DNA from: Alcaligenaceae bacterium
GTDB lineage: Bacteria; Pseudomonadota; Gammaproteobacteria; Burkholderiales; Burkholderiaceae_B
Assembly (NCBI GenBank): GCA_013416435.1
Contig: JACCEN010000006.1
Coordinates: 207,315 to 271,314, forward strand
Direction of reading: 5' to 3'
DNA length: 64,000 bases
The notes below the pieces were generated by a model. It was not told the origin of the DNA, did not search any database, and was given only the letters and a program-made list of their open reading frames with translations. How positions within the stretch are numbered: the first letter of the stretch is position 1; each line of letters opens with the position of its first letter. Below, piece by piece: positions 41,984 through 52,171 of the stretch. The position numbers and the translations under genes are program-made.

Positions 41984-44251
41984 ATGACCCAAGTGACTGG
42001 TAAAACCCCCCAGGCAGTTGATGAAACTGCAAAGAAATCCAAAACCATTGCGGCAACGAAAAGCGTTGACAAGGCGGCGGTGAAAGTCGGGGGACGCGTC
42101 AAGGCAGAGCAATCTCCTGACGCAGCGTCGGCAACAGAAACGGCGCCTGCCAAGAAAGCCGCCAAGAAAGCTGCCTCCGGCGCGGCGGTAAAAACGGCAC
42201 GCAAGACAGCGGCCAAGGCGGCGCCCGCGGCCAAGAAAGCGGCGAAGGCGCCCACTGGCCGCAGGCCGGGACGCCCCGCCAAGAATGCCAATACCGATCC
42301 TGTCGACTTCAATGACGATGATAACGGCGATGCCGAGATCATTCCCGAGCTCAAGCCGCTCCCCAAGCGCGGCGGCAAACGCGGCAAGGGCGACAAAGAC
42401 GTGCCCACGCGCAGTGCGCTGACGCCCGAAGAGCAGGAAGCGCGCCGCAATCGCCTCAAGGTGCTGATCAAGCTCGGCAAAGAGCGCGGTTACCTGACCT
42501 ACGGCGAAATCAACGATCACCTGCCCGATGACCTCGTCGATGCGGAAGCCATCGATGGCATCATCAGCACGTTCAGCGATATGGGTATCTCGGTCTACGA
42601 CCAGGCGCCCGATGCCGAAACATTGCTCATGAGCGACAACGCGCCCGTCGCCTCCAGCGACGACGACGTCGAGGACGAGGCCGAGGCGGCGCTCACCACG
42701 GTGGATTCCGATTTCGGACGCACGACCGACCCCGTGCGCATGTACATGCGCGAAATGGGCACGGTCGAACTCCTGACTCGTGAAGGCGAAATCGAAATCG
42801 CAAAGCGCATCGAAGACGGCCTGAAGCACATGGTCATGGCCATTGCGGCCTGCCCGACCACGGTCAACGAGATTCTGCAGTACGTGCAGCGCGTGCGCGA
42901 CGGCGCCGCCCAGATCGACGAGATCGTCGACGGCCTGATCGACCAGGAAGGCGAAGAATATGCGGGCGCCGGCGTTTCCGTCGACAACGACGAAAACGAA
43001 GACGGCCCCGCGGGCGGCATGAGCAGCAAGCAGCTCGAGTACCTGCGCACCAAGTCGCTCAAGAAGTTCGAGATCATTGGCGAGTGGTTCGAAAAAATGC
43101 GCGCCGCCTTCGAGCGGGACGGCTATCAGGCGCCCGAATACGCCGAGGCGCAGGAAGCCATTCTGAACGAGCTCATGGGCGTGCGTTTTACCGCGAAAAT
43201 GGTCGAGAAGCTGGCCGATACGCTGCGCGAGCAAGTCAATGAGGTCCGCAAGCACGAACGTGCCATCCTGCATACTTGCGTGGACCGCGCCGGCATGCCG
43301 CGCGCTTATTTCATCAAGGCATTCCCCGGCAACGAAACGAATCTGAACTGGGTGCTCGATGAAGTGGCGGCGGGCCATCCGTATTCAGAAACGCTCGAGC
43401 GCCATGTTCCGGCCGTCCAGGAAATCCAGCAGAAGCTCATCGATCTGCAAGCCAGTGTCGTCCTGCCCTTGAAGGACCTGAAAGACGTCAACAAGCGTAT
43501 GGCGACGGGGGAAGCGAAAGCCCGCAAGGCCAAGCGCGAAATGACCGAGGCCAACCTGAGGCTGGTGATTTCCATCGCCAAGAAGTACACCAACCGCGGC
43601 TTGCAGTTCCTGGATCTAATCCAGGAAGGCAACATAGGCTTGATGAAGGCGGTGGACAAGTTCGAGTATCGTCGCGGCTACAAGTTCTCGACCTACGCGA
43701 CATGGTGGATACGCCAGGCCATTACGCGTTCTATCGCCGACCAGGCCCGCACCATCCGCATTCCGGTGCACATGATTGAAACGATCAACAAGATGAATCG
43801 CATCAATCGCCAGATCCTGCAGGAAACCGGCTCGGAGCCCGATCCCGCCACGCTGGCCCAGAAAATGGACATGCCCGAGGATAAGGTCCGGAAGATCCTG
43901 AAGATCGCAAAAGAGCCGATCTCGATGGAAACACCCATCGGCGACGATGATGACTCCCACTTGGGCGACTTCATCGAAGACACCGGCACGCTGTCGCCGT
44001 CCGAATGGGCCCTGCATGGTTCCATGCGCGACGTGGTCAAGGAAGTGCTCGACTCGCTTACTCCGCGCGAGGCCAAGGTGCTGCGCATGCGTTTCGGCAT
44101 CGAAATGAGCACGGACCAGACCCTGGAAGAGGTCGGCAAACAGTTCGACGTCACGCGCGAACGGATCCGCCAGATCGAGGCGAAGGCGCTGCGCAAGCTG
44201 CGCCACCCCAGCCGCGCCGACAAGCTCAAGAGCTTCCTCGAAGGGCAATAG
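41984..44251 (+). CDS. rpoD: RNA polymerase primary sigma factor RpoD (sigma-70)
   Basis: A 755-residue primary sigma factor. A long N-terminal extension rich in Lys and Ala (about residues 35-105, histone-tail-like) precedes region 1.1, as in Bordetella-type RpoD. Region 2 carries [20 protein letters not shown] and [19 protein letters not shown]. Region 4 ends [20 protein letters not shown]. The C-terminus is complete. It is the third gene of the macromolecular-synthesis cluster but is separated from dnaG by a long leader. Confidence 0.97.
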   Translation: MTQVTGKTPQAVDETAKKSKTIAATKSVDKAAVKVGGRVKAEQSPDAASATETAPAKKAAKKAASGAAVKTARKTAAKAAPAAKKAAKAPTGRRPGRPAKNANTDPVDFNDDDNGDAEIIPELKPLPKRGGKRGKGDKDVPTRSALTPEEQEARRNRLKVLIKLGKERGYLTYGEINDHLPDDLVDAEAIDGIISTFSDMGISVYDQAPDAETLLMSDNAPVASSDDDVEDEAEAALTTVDSDFGRTTDPVRMYMREMGTVELLTREGEIEIAKRIEDGLKHMVMAIAACPTTVNEILQYVQRVRDGAAQIDEIVDGLIDQEGEEYAGAGVSVDNDENEDGPAGGMSSKQLEYLRTKSLKKFEIIGEWFEKMRAAFERDGYQAPEYAEAQEAILNELMGVRFTAKMVEKLADTLREQVNEVRKHERAILHTCVDRAGMPRAYFIKAFPGNETNLNWVLDEVAAGHPYSETLERHVPAVQEIQQKLIDLQASVVLPLKDLKDVNKRMATGEAKARKAKREMTEANLRLVISIAKKYTNRGLQFLDLIQEGNIGLMKAVDKFEYRRGYKFSTYATWWIRQAITRSIADQARTIRIPVHMIETINKMNRINRQILQETGSEPDPATLAQKMDMPEDKVRKILKIAKEPISMETPIGDDDDSHLGDFIEDTGTLSPSEWALHGSMRDVVKEVLDSLTPREAKVLRMRFGIEMSTDQTLEEVGKQFDVTRERIRQIEAKALRKLRHPSRADKLKSFLEGQ

Positions 44252-44259
44252 GATAAGCA

Positions 44260-44333
44260 GGGGTCAGACCCCGTACGGCGCGTGAGGGGTCAGACCCCGT
44301 ACGGGGTCTGACCCCATGCGGGGTCTGGCCCTT
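44260..44333. repeat. Family A palindromic repeats, cluster 5
   Basis: A half copy lies at 44260-44272, a full palindrome at 44286-44315, and a degenerate half followed by TTTT near 44320-44333. It separates the convergent genes rpoD and the sigma-54 activator, and may act as a bidirectional terminator. Confidence 0.88.
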
Positions 44334-44334
44334 T

Positions 44335-46266
44335 TCATTCCACCTTGGGAAGCCTGGCGCGCATATCTTGATTTCGGGCCAGATACCGGTGCAACGTGCT
44401 GCGGTGTATGCCGAGCACGCCGGCCGCATGGCTGATATTGTTGCCGCATTCGCCCAGCACCCGCACGATGAGCTGCGAGTTCAGTTCGCGCAGGCTGCGA
44501 GCCGGCGCTTCCGAGGCTCGTGTCGGCGGCCGGTTGGCAGGGATGGGCAGCGCTTCCGCTTTCGCAAGCGCTGCGAGGGATGACCCATGCAGTTCAGGAG
44601 GAAGATCGGCGGCTTGAAGCAGGCTGCCTGCCGGCTTGAGAAACAGCAGGCTGCGCAGGATGCCGCGCATTTCGCGGTAGTTGCCCGGCCAGGCATGGCG
44701 TGCCAGGGTGTCCAGCGCTGCGTCCGATAGCGACATGGCGCGTTCCAGGCCCCCCAGGCGTTCGAATTCCTGGAGCAGGAATTTGCGCAGATCTGGGCGT
44801 TGACGCAACGGCGAAAGGAAAACCCGGTAATCCTGCAGACGATAGAACAGGTCGGAGCGGAATGCTCCTTGTTCCAGCATGGTGGCCAGCTCCTGGTTAG
44901 TGGCGCTGAGGAGCGCAAAATCGACCGGTATCCGCTTGTTGGATCCCAGGGGCTGGACTTCTCGTTCCTGCAGGGCGCGCAGCAGCCTGGTCTGCAATAC
45001 CAGCGGCATGTCGCCGATTTCGTCCAGGAACAGGACCCCGCCATGGGCCTCCCTCAGCCGGCCCAGCGATCCTTCACGGCGTGCGCCAGTGAACGCGCCA
45101 CCTTCGTAGCCGAAGAGTTCAGCTTCGATCAGGCTTTCCGGGAGAGCGCCGCAATTCACAGCAACGAAGGGCCCGGACCGATAACCGCTGCGTGCGTGAA
45201 GCTGCCGGGCGAAGACTTCTTTCCCAACGCCTGTCTCGCCCTGGAGCAGCACCGCCAGCCCCGCATCCAAGGCATCCACGGCACGCCGCAGGTTGGCCTC
45301 GGCTTCGTATCCCAGATCGTATTGCGTGGGCTCCCGGCAAGCGGGACGGACTTGTTCCGGCTTGGCTGTCAGCGCGGCGGCCGGCGCCGCCAAGGGCCGG
45401 GCGGCAGGACTTCTACCATGCTTGAGCGTGGCGACGAGGGGCACGCCCGCATGGCTCAGGATCTGTTTCGGGCTTTCGCTGAGCCCTGACCAGCCTTCGA
45501 CCCAGGCGGTGATCGAGCCGTGCAGAAGGCTCCAGTCGCCGCCCAGCAATTGAAGGGCGGCTTCGTTGGCACCGACGATCTGCTCGTCCTGGAGCAGCAG
45601 GATTGCGCGTTCGGTGGAGTCGAGCAAAGAAGACTGGCGCTGGAACACCAATCGATGCAGCCTGCCGTCGGCGGTGTCGAGCAGCCGGTTGCCGATCTGG
45701 CGTGCGCATATTTGCGCCAGTCCGAGAGCGTAGTCCTGCAGGCTGCTTGCTTCGCTGGAGATGTCCAGCACGCCCATGATCTCGCCGCGCGGCGACAGGA
45801 TGGGTGCTGCATGGCAACTGAGTATGCGGTTGCAGCGCAGAAAGTGTTCGTTGCCGTGCACCCGTACCGCGGCTCCATCATGGAGGGCCGTGCCGATGGC
45901 GTTGGTGCCGCGGATCGATTCCGCCCAGCTTACGCCGGGTCGCAGTGCAACGCGTTCGGCTTTGCGCAGGAAGTCGGTGCTGCCGGCTTCCTGGAGTATG
46001 ACGCCGGTGGGATCGGCCAGCAGGACCACCCCATGCGCGCCCGTGACCAGGCCTGCCAGCGTATCGAGCTCGGGGCTGGCGGTTGCGAGTATGCGCGCAT
46101 GCTGCTCGCGGCGCTCGTTCAGCTCGGGAGTCGGCATGGGATTGGGGTCGGCATGCAGAGCGCCCATGGTCGAGCAACGTTCCCATGAACGCAGGACGGG
46201 GCTTGAAGGCTGAGCTGCGACAATGCCGTGCAGGCCGCGTGTCACGGTAGGCCGGGAGAGGGTCAT
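44335..46266 (-). CDS. AcoR-type sigma-54-dependent transcriptional activator
   Basis: 643 residues. The N-terminal GAF-like sensor region carries TDPTG-like ADPTGVIL and SWAESIRGTNAIGTAL, typical of AcoR/AcoK activators. A PAS-like stretch follows around residues 210-260. The AAA+ domain has Walker A GETGVGKE (343-350), the sigma-54 contact loop GAFTGA (390-395) and Walker B GGVLFLDEIGD. A Fis-type HTH lies at the end (SHAAGVLGIHRSTLHRYL). ATG 46266 is preferred to an upstream TTG. It is divergent from an aldehyde dehydrogenase with a sigma-54 promoter, so that gene is its likely target. Confidence 0.9.
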   Translation of the reverse strand: MTLSRPTVTRGLHGIVAAQPSSPVLRSWERCSTMGALHADPNPMPTPELNERREQHARILATASPELDTLAGLVTGAHGVVLLADPTGVILQEAGSTDFLRKAERVALRPGVSWAESIRGTNAIGTALHDGAAVRVHGNEHFLRCNRILSCHAAPILSPRGEIMGVLDISSEASSLQDYALGLAQICARQIGNRLLDTADGRLHRLVFQRQSSLLDSTERAILLLQDEQIVGANEAALQLLGGDWSLLHGSITAWVEGWSGLSESPKQILSHAGVPLVATLKHGRSPAARPLAAPAAALTAKPEQVRPACREPTQYDLGYEAEANLRRAVDALDAGLAVLLQGETGVGKEVFARQLHARSGYRSGPFVAVNCGALPESLIEAELFGYEGGAFTGARREGSLGRLREAHGGVLFLDEIGDMPLVLQTRLLRALQEREVQPLGSNKRIPVDFALLSATNQELATMLEQGAFRSDLFYRLQDYRVFLSPLRQRPDLRKFLLQEFERLGGLERAMSLSDAALDTLARHAWPGNYREMRGILRSLLFLKPAGSLLQAADLPPELHGSSLAALAKAEALPIPANRPPTRASEAPARSLRELNSQLIVRVLGECGNNISHAAGVLGIHRSTLHRYLARNQDMRARLPKVE

Positions 46267-46325
46267 GCCGGTGGTCTCCGTTGCTGTGGCGTTGTGCGCC
46301 AAGTGTGTCGCGAGTTTCGTCGCAA

Positions 46326-46344
46326 CTGTCGCAAAATGCGACAG
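46326..46344. promoter_or_regulatory. Palindromic candidate enhancer (UAS) for the AcoR-type activator
   Basis: A perfect inverted repeat, CTGTCGCA-AAA-TGCGACAG, lies between the two divergent start codons, about 110 bp upstream of the sigma-54 promoter. This is a normal distance for an enhancer bound by a Fis-type HTH dimer. Confidence 0.65.
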
Positions 46345-46452
46345 ACCATTGTTTTATAAGGAAATTATGCCACTTCGGTACAGACTTGGAAATAGCGCCG
46401 CCATGTAGCTCGCAGGCTGTTCGCGCGGACGTCGGATATGACCTTGGATAAC

Positions 46453-46467
46453 TGGCATGCATCTTGC
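46453..46467 (+). promoter_or_regulatory. Sigma-54 (-24/-12) promoter of the aldehyde dehydrogenase gene
   Basis: TGGCATGCATCTTGC matches the consensus TGGCACG-N4-TTGC at every defined base but one (T for C). GG and GC have the required spacing. The predicted start of transcription is near 46479, giving a leader of about 44 bases before GTG 46523. Confidence 0.85.
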
Positions 46468-46522
46468 GTCGACTAAATCGAAGCCCGCATGGTGTGGGCG
46501 CGTTTTATCCAAGGAGACGAAC

Positions 46523-48049
46523 GTGGACTTGACCCAATTGAAATATTTTGGAATCGACGTCGAGTATCCCTACAAGAAACATTACGAGAACTATATCGGG
46601 GGACAATGGGTGGCACCGGTGGCGGGCAATTACTTTGAGAATGTATCGCCCATTACGGGACAGACATTTTGCGAAGTCCCCAGATCCGACGCCGCCGACG
46701 TGGACCTGGCGCTGGACGCCGCGCATGCCGCCAGGCGCAAGTGGGGCGAGACCTCGCCGACCGAGCGCGCCGGCATTCTGTTGCGCATCGCCGACGTGAT
46801 GGAAAAGCACCTGAAAGTGCTGGCGGTCGCGGAGTCCATCGATAACGGCAAGCCGTTGCGCGAAACCATGGCCGCCGATGTGCCGCTGGCCATCGACCAC
46901 TTCCGTTATTTTGCGGGCTGCATACGTGCCCAGGAAGGTGGAATATCCGAAATCGACAAAGACACGGTCGCCTACCATTTTTACGAACCCATGGGCGTGG
47001 TGGGGCAGATCATCCCGTGGAATTTTCCGCTATTGATGGCGGCATGGAAGCTCGGTCCGGCGCTTGCCGCAGGCAACTGCGTGGTACTCAAGCCGGCCGA
47101 ACAGACGCCCGCTTCCATATTGGTCCTGGTCGAACTGATTGGCGGCCTGCTGCCGCCCGGCGTTCTGAACATCGTCAACGGCTTCGGCAAGGAAGCGGGC
47201 AATGCGCTTGCAACCAGCAAGCGCATCAGCAAGATCGCCTTTACCGGCTCGACGCCGACCGGCAAGCACATACTGCATGCCGCCGCCGACAACCTGATCC
47301 CGTCCACCGTCGAACTGGGCGGCAAGAGCCCGAACATATTCTTCGCCGACGTCATGGACCAGGATGACGCGTTCTTCGACAAGGCGCTGGAAGGCCTGGC
47401 CATGTTCGCGTTGAATCAGGGCGAGGTCTGCACTTGCCCATCGCGCGTGCTGATACAGGAATCCATCTACGACCAGTTCATCGAGCGGGCCGTCAAACGC
47501 GTCGAATCCATCAAGACGGGGCATCCACTGGACAGCAAGACGATGGTGGGTGCACAGGTCTCGCAAGTCCAGATGGACAAGATCCTGTCTTATATCGATA
47601 TCGGAAGGGCGGAAGGCGCGACATGCCTGACCGGCGGCGCACGCAATGCGCCGGGCGAAGGCCTGGAGCAAGGTTTCTATGTCAAGCCCACTTTGCTGTT
47701 CGGCGAAAACAGCATGCGCATCTTCCAGGAGGAGATCTTCGGGCCGGTCGCCTCGGTCATGAAATTCAAGGACGAGGATCACGCCATCGAGATCGCCAAC
47801 GATACCTATTTCGGCCTGGGCGCCGGCGTGTGGACGCGAGACGGCTCGCGTGCCTACCGGGTGGGCAGGCAAGTCCAGGCAGGCCGCGTCTGGACCAACT
47901 GCTATAACCTGTATCCCGCCCACGCGGCGTTTGGCGGATACAAACAATCGGGCATAGGACGCGAAACGCACAAGGTGGCCTTGCAGGCTTATCAGCAGAC
48001 CAAATGCCTGCTGGTCAGCTATAGCCCCAACGCCCTGGGCTTCTTTTAA
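46523..48049 (+). CDS. NAD(P)-dependent aldehyde dehydrogenase (ExaC/AcoD-like)
   Basis: A 508-residue ALDH that oxidises aldehydes such as acetaldehyde to acids. [20 protein letters not shown] and [11 protein letters not shown] form the NAD-binding region, [12 protein letters not shown] has the catalytic Glu, and [11 protein letters not shown] has the nucleophilic Cys. GTG 46523 has AAGGAG six bases upstream. The sigma-54 promoter and the adjacent AcoR-type activator suggest induction by acetoin, ethanol or a related compound. Confidence 0.9.
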   Translation: MDLTQLKYFGIDVEYPYKKHYENYIGGQWVAPVAGNYFENVSPITGQTFCEVPRSDAADVDLALDAAHAARRKWGETSPTERAGILLRIADVMEKHLKVLAVAESIDNGKPLRETMAADVPLAIDHFRYFAGCIRAQEGGISEIDKDTVAYHFYEPMGVVGQIIPWNFPLLMAAWKLGPALAAGNCVVLKPAEQTPASILVLVELIGGLLPPGVLNIVNGFGKEAGNALATSKRISKIAFTGSTPTGKHILHAAADNLIPSTVELGGKSPNIFFADVMDQDDAFFDKALEGLAMFALNQGEVCTCPSRVLIQESIYDQFIERAVKRVESIKTGHPLDSKTMVGAQVSQVQMDKILSYIDIGRAEGATCLTGGARNAPGEGLEQGFYVKPTLLFGENSMRIFQEEIFGPVASVMKFKDEDHAIEIANDTYFGLGAGVWTRDGSRAYRVGRQVQAGRVWTNCYNLYPAHAAFGGYKQSGIGRETHKVALQAYQQTKCLLVSYSPNALGFF

Positions 48050-48055
48050 TGAGCT

Positions 48056-48133
48056 GGGGTCAGACCCCGCAGGGGGTCTGACCCCTTCGGGTGCGGCGAT
48101 GCTGGGGTCAGACCCCGTACGGGGTCTGACCCC
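48056..48133. repeat. Family A palindromic repeats, cluster 6
   Basis: Two palindromes lie at 48056-48085 and 48104-48133, between the aldehyde dehydrogenase and pxpA. Both have the GGGGTCAGACCCC / GGGGTCTGACCCC arms. Confidence 0.9.
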
Positions 48134-48210
48134 TTGTCACATGTGTTTCAGGGACACCTGTTTTGCTTTATCATCCGTTCAAGCAGCTTACGACACGGCA
48201 GGAGCGAAAC

Positions 48211-48993
48211 ATGGCGTTGACGATCGACTTGAACTGCGACATGGGTGAAAGCTATGGCGCATGGACCATGGGGCATGACGACGACATCCTGCCCTACGTC
48301 ACTTCCGCGAATATCGCCTGTGGTTATCACGCCGGCGACCCTTCCACCATGCGCCGCACCGTCGCGGCGGCGCTGAAGAACGAAGTTGCCTTGGGCGCCC
48401 ACCCCAGCCTGCCCGATCTACAGGGTTTTGGCCGGCGTGTAATGGACATCTCTCCGTCGGAAGCCTATGACATCGTGGTGTATCAGGTTGGGGCGCTGGC
48501 CGCCGTGGCCGCCAGCCAAGGCGGGCGGCTCCATCATGTGAAGGCTCATGGTGCGCTGTACAACATGGCTTGCAAGAACCGCGAGCTTGCAACCGCCATT
48601 GCGCAGGCAGTTCGAGACGTGGATGGCAGCCTCGTGCTTTATGCGCTTGCCTCCAGCGTCCAGGTCGAAGCGGCACAGGAGGTGGGGCTCCAGGTGGCTC
48701 AAGAGGTGTTCGCCGACAGGACCTACCAAGACGACGGCAGCCTTACGTCGCGGAAACAGGCCGATGCGATGATCGTCGATCCGGACACCGCTTTGCGCCA
48801 AGTGGTGCGCATGGTCACCGAAGGCAAGGTGGAGTCAGTGCAAGGAATCGACATTCCCGTGCAGGCCGACACCCTGTGCATACATGGTGATCAGCCCGGC
48901 GCCTTGGTCTTTGCCCGCGCGATTTGCGCGGGATTGCAGCAGGCGGGCATAGGATTGCGGGCTATCGAGCGCCTTTCCCAACCCGCGCCATGA
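48211..48993 (+). CDS. pxpA: 5-oxoprolinase subunit A (LamB/YcsF family)
   Basis: A 260-residue LamB/YcsF protein. The N-terminus DLNCDMGESYGAWTMG and the pattern ANIACGYHAGDPSTM are diagnostic, and HVKAHGALYNMA follows. PxpA with PxpB and PxpC hydrolyses 5-oxoproline to glutamate. The partner genes are not in this window, so the complex must be encoded elsewhere or the gene has another role. ATG 48211 has GGAG seven bases upstream. Its 3' end overlaps the convergent benE by 32 bp. Confidence 0.85.
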   Translation: MALTIDLNCDMGESYGAWTMGHDDDILPYVTSANIACGYHAGDPSTMRRTVAAALKNEVALGAHPSLPDLQGFGRRVMDISPSEAYDIVVYQVGALAAVAASQGGRLHHVKAHGALYNMACKNRELATAIAQAVRDVDGSLVLYALASSVQVEAAQEVGLQVAQEVFADRTYQDDGSLTSRKQADAMIVDPDTALRQVVRMVTEGKVESVQGIDIPVQADTLCIHGDQPGALVFARAICAGLQQAGIGLRAIERLSQPAP

Positions 48994-50152
48994 CCGCATG
49001 GACGCACATCCCGAAAACCAGCCCCCAGAACGCGCTGCCGATGCCCATGAAGCTCATGCCTGAGGCCGTGCAGATGAAGGTCACCAGGGCCGCCTCGCGG
49101 CCCTTTTCGTCATCCAGTGCACCCGCAAGGCTGTTTCCGATTGTGCCCAGCAGGGCGAGGCCGGCGATGGCGGCAACCAGTTCGGACGGAAAGGCGGTGA
49201 AAAGTCCCACCACGGTGGCGCCAAAAATGCCCGTCATCAAATAGAAGATGCCGGCCCACACCGACGCCATATAGCGTTTCGACGGATCCGGGTCCGCATC
49301 CTTGCTCATGCAGATCGCCGCCGTGATGGCGGCAAGGTTGAACGCATAGCCGCCAAACGGCGCCAATACCATGCCGATGACACCGGTCGATGTGATGAGC
49401 GGGGAGGCGGGCGTGTCGAACCCGTTGGCGCGCAATACCGCCAGGCCGGGTACATTCTGCGATGTCATGGTGACGATGAAGAGCGGGATCCCGACACCGA
49501 TGAGTGCCGATACGGAGAACTCCGGCTTCATGAACTTTGGCGCCGCCGGTTCCCAGCTGAGCAGGTCCAGATGCAGCAAACCAAGCAGCGCCGCGCAGGC
49601 GACCCCCACCGCCAGCGCGAAGGGGATGGTATAGCGCGGCATCCAGAGGCGCCCCAACAAGTAGGCAATGAACATCAGCCCGACCATCAGCCATTGCGTC
49701 TGCATGGCAACGAAGAGATCCATGCCGAACCGTATCAATATGCCCGCGAGCATGGCTGCCGCGATATGCCTGGGCACATAATCCATCATCTTCTGAAACC
49801 AGCCGGTTATGCCGCTTGCCGTGATGAGCAGGGAAGAAAACAGGAAAACGCCGATCGCCTGCGCCATCGTAAGGTCGGCCAGACCTGTTGCCAGGAGCGC
49901 CGCGCCCGGCGTGGACCAGGCCGTTAGAACCGGGCTACGGTAGCGAAGCGAAAGCCCGATGCAGCTGACGCCCATCCCGATGCCCAGCGCCCACATCCAC
50001 GAGTTCAGTTCGGCGGGGGTGGCATGCGCCGCGGTGGCGGCCTGAAAAATAATGGCGACGGAGCTCGTATAACCGACGAGGACGGCAATGAAGCCGGCTG
50101 AAATATGCGAAATTCTGAACCAGTTGCCCACGTTGTCTTCATACCCTTCCAA
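48962..50152 (-). CDS. benE: BenE-family benzoate/proton symporter-like transporter
   Basis: A 396-residue inner-membrane protein with about 12 hydrophobic segments. The BenE-family patterns are present: AGFIAVLVGYTSSVAI at the start, LTAWSTPGAALLAT and NVPGLAVLRANGF. The family is related to the nucleobase-ascorbate transporters. No benzoate catabolic genes are nearby, so the substrate is uncertain. It converges on pxpA with a 32-bp overlap. Confidence 0.85.
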   Translation of the reverse strand: MEGYEDNVGNWFRISHISAGFIAVLVGYTSSVAIIFQAATAAHATPAELNSWMWALGIGMGVSCIGLSLRYRSPVLTAWSTPGAALLATGLADLTMAQAIGVFLFSSLLITASGITGWFQKMMDYVPRHIAAAMLAGILIRFGMDLFVAMQTQWLMVGLMFIAYLLGRLWMPRYTIPFALAVGVACAALLGLLHLDLLSWEPAAPKFMKPEFSVSALIGVGIPLFIVTMTSQNVPGLAVLRANGFDTPASPLITSTGVIGMVLAPFGGYAFNLAAITAAICMSKDADPDPSKRYMASVWAGIFYLMTGIFGATVVGLFTAFPSELVAAIAGLALLGTIGNSLAGALDDEKGREAALVTFICTASGMSFMGIGSAFWGLVFGMCVHAVMARVGKGAR

Positions 50153-50205
50153 GCAGGCTGTCGCGCTGCGATGGCCGATATCCTAGCACCGGCGGACTCT
50201 GTGCG

Positions 50206-50252
50206 AAACCCAAGGCCGGTGCCGCCTGCCTTCTAGCGTCAACAGGCCCTGG
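50206..50252. repeat. Family B dispersed repeat, copy upstream of the 79-aa gene
   Basis: Reads GAAACCCAAGGCCGGTGCC, then CGCCTGCCTTCTAGCG and TCAACAGGCCCTGG. It matches the copy at 56805 over its whole length with about eight differences. GGCC / GGCC arms can pair. Confidence 0.75.
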
Positions 50253-50372
50253 ACCGGCCAGATGTCCGAAGCCGTTCGCAGGGATACATCGCCGAGCTTG
50301 CACTGCTAGTATAGAAGCAGGCCTGTCTCACGTGCTGGCCATGCCTGAAAGCGGGACAACACGAACTAACGG

Positions 50373-50612
50373 ATGGCATATATGGGCGGGCATACCATCA
50401 TAACCGGCTGCGGGGTGTATGTGACGCGTAGCGGGAGGCTCGCGTTCATCAGCGATCTGGACAGCAATGCTGATGATGGCGAGCAACGCTACTTCGGCTA
50501 TGTCCTGCATCAGGACCGGCACGCGGTGGTGCAGCAGTGGTACGCGTGGTCGGCGGACGGGCATTGCCAATCGCTGATCGATGATCGTATCGATATCATT
50601 GAAAGAGTGTAG
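50373..50612 (+). CDS. Small protein of unknown function, paralogue of the 72-aa protein at 56881
   Basis: 79 residues with no recognised domain. It aligns with the protein at 56881 along most of its length: VYVTRSGRLAF / VYTTQSGRVAF, YFGYVL / FYGYIL, then a Trp and DGHCQSL / ECGTCINS before an acidic end. There is no signal peptide or membrane helix. The start may be ATG 50373 or ATG 50382. A possible promoter (TGCTAGTAT near 50303) and a family B element lie upstream, and a family C element follows the stop. Confidence 0.6.
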   Translation: MAYMGGHTIITGCGVYVTRSGRLAFISDLDSNADDGEQRYFGYVLHQDRHAVVQQWYAWSADGHCQSLIDDRIDIIERV

Positions 50613-50621
50613 GCCTTCACA

Positions 50622-50667
50622 GGTTACCCACAGATTCTGTGCATAACCCTAGGGAAAACCCGTGGGC
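50622..50667. repeat. Family C dispersed repeat, copy 1 (facing DnaA-box-like sites)
   Basis: TTACCCACA (50624-50632), five bases, then TGTGCATAA (50638-50646, whose complement TTATGCACA fits the DnaA box). The tail CTAGGGAAAACCCGTGG follows. It is homologous to 59471-59516. Confidence 0.65.
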
Positions 50668-50738
50668 ACTTTGCAAAAAGCCCGTGACGACAAGGGTTTG
50701 TGGTTCCGTGGCCGGCGATCGCTCATCTGGGGCATGCA

Positions 50739-50919
50739 GGGGTCAGACCCCATGCGGGGTCAGACCCCAAAGCAATTTCCATGGGGTCAGACCCCAAAGC
50801 AATTTCCATGGGGTCAGACCCCGAAGCAATTTCCATGGGGTCAGACCCCGAAGCAATTTCCATGGGGTCAGACCCCGAAGCAATTCACATGGGGTCAGAC
50901 CCCATGCGGGATCTGACCC
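50739..50919. repeat. Family A tandem array, 27-bp unit (cluster 7)
   Basis: Seven copies of GGGGTCAGACCCC: the first pair at 50739 and 50756, then 50783, 50810, 50837, 50864 and 50891, spaced exactly 27 bp. The 14-base linkers are near-identical (AAGCAATTTCCAT core). The array ends with a degenerate GGGATCTGACCCC arm. All copies are in the same orientation, unlike the palindromic clusters. It lies at the 3' end of purT. Confidence 0.95.
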
Positions 50920-50925
50920 CTCATA

Positions 50926-52128
50926 TCAGGGCAGGCGCGGTTTCACTTCGCGGGCGGCTGTGCGCGCGTGATCGCGAGCGGTGTCGAGATCATCGTCGTA
51001 CGCCAGCGCGACGCCCATGCGGCGCTTGACGTGGCTTTCGGGTTTGCCGAAAAGCCGCAGCTCGGTTTTAGGTACACGCAGTGCTTCGGCCACGCCTTCA
51101 TAAACGATGTCTTGCGCATCCACGCCGCCGTAGATGACGGCGCTCGCGCCCGGGGTTCTCAGCGCGGTGTTGACCGGCAAGCCCAGGATGGCGCGGGCAT
51201 GCAGCTCGAACTGGCTTTGCCACTGGCTGATCATCGTGACCATGCCCGTGTCGTGCGGACGAGGGCTGACTTCGCTGAACCATACCTCATCGCCCTTGAT
51301 GAACAACTCGACGCCAAACACGCCTTGACCGCCCAGATCGTCGGTAATCGCCTTGGCCACTTGCTGAGCTTTTTTCAGCGCCGCGGGGTGCATGGCTTGC
51401 GGCTGCCAGCTTTCGACATAGTCGCCGTCGACCTGCTTGTGTCCGATGGGTTCGCAGAACTGCGTTTCGATGCTGCCGTCGGCGGCGCGCGACCTGACCG
51501 TGAGCAAGGTGATTTCATAGTCGAAATCGACAAACCCTTCAACGATGACGCGGCCATGGCTGACACGGCCACCCGTCATGGCGTAATCCCACGCCCGCTG
51601 GATGTCTTCAGGACCGTCGATCCGGCTTTGACCCTTGCCCGAACTGCTCATGACCGGCTTGACCACGCAGGGATAGCCTATGCGTTGTTCGATGGCGGCT
51701 TGAAGTTCCTGCAGCGTGTCGCAGAACTGATAGGGGCTCGTCGGCAGTTGCAGGGTCTCGGCGGCGAGGCGGCGAATGCCTTCGCGGTCCATCGTCAAGC
51801 GGGCTGCGCGGGCGGTGGGAATGACCCGCGCGGCGCCGGCGGCTTCGAGCGATTCGAGTGTCTGAGTGGCGATCGCTTCGATCTCTGGAACAACCAGGTC
51901 GGGTTTCTCGCGCAGAATGAGCGCCTGCAGCTGTTCGGGATCGCTCATGGTGATGCGGTGGGCGTGGTGGGCGACTTGCTGGCCCGGCGAGTGATCATAG
52001 CGGTCGACGGCGATGGTCTCGACGCCAAGCCTTTGCAGCGCAATGATCACTTCCTTGCCGAGCTCTCCCGATCCCAGCAGCATGACACGTGTGGCGGAAG
52101 GGGACAATGGCGTTCCAAAGATATTCAT
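50926..52128 (-). CDS. purT: Formate-dependent phosphoribosylglycinamide formyltransferase (PurT)
   Basis: A 400-residue ATP-grasp enzyme that formylates GAR using formate and ATP, the folate-independent alternative to Pur[21 protein letters not shown] opens the N-domain, then [15 protein letters not shown]. The ATP-grasp core has [15 protein letters not shown] and [30 protein letters not shown]. It follows the diguanylate cyclase gene by 43 bp on the same strand, and its 3' end faces the family A array. Confidence 0.95.
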   Translation of the reverse strand: MNIFGTPLSPSATRVMLLGSGELGKEVIIALQRLGVETIAVDRYDHSPGQQVAHHAHRITMSDPEQLQALILREKPDLVVPEIEAIATQTLESLEAAGAARVIPTARAARLTMDREGIRRLAAETLQLPTSPYQFCDTLQELQAAIEQRIGYPCVVKPVMSSSGKGQSRIDGPEDIQRAWDYAMTGGRVSHGRVIVEGFVDFDYEITLLTVRSRAADGSIETQFCEPIGHKQVDGDYVESWQPQAMHPAALKKAQQVAKAITDDLGGQGVFGVELFIKGDEVWFSEVSPRPHDTGMVTMISQWQSQFELHARAILGLPVNTALRTPGASAVIYGGVDAQDIVYEGVAEALRVPKTELRLFGKPESHVKRRMGVALAYDDDLDTARDHARTAAREVKPRLP

Positions 52129-52171
52129 AATGGGAGCTCCGGATGGATCCTAAAATATTGATTGATTGAAG

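Noticed and set aside
50739..50919. CRISPR-like array
   Set aside because: The 13-bp arm is regularly spaced, but the 14-bp linkers are nearly identical, the units are far too short, and no cas genes are present. It is a tandem repeat.
50639..51029. Repetitive proteins encoded across the 27-bp array in three frames
   Set aside because: Open frames arise because 27 is a multiple of three. No start with a ribosome site or non-repeat coding character supports them.
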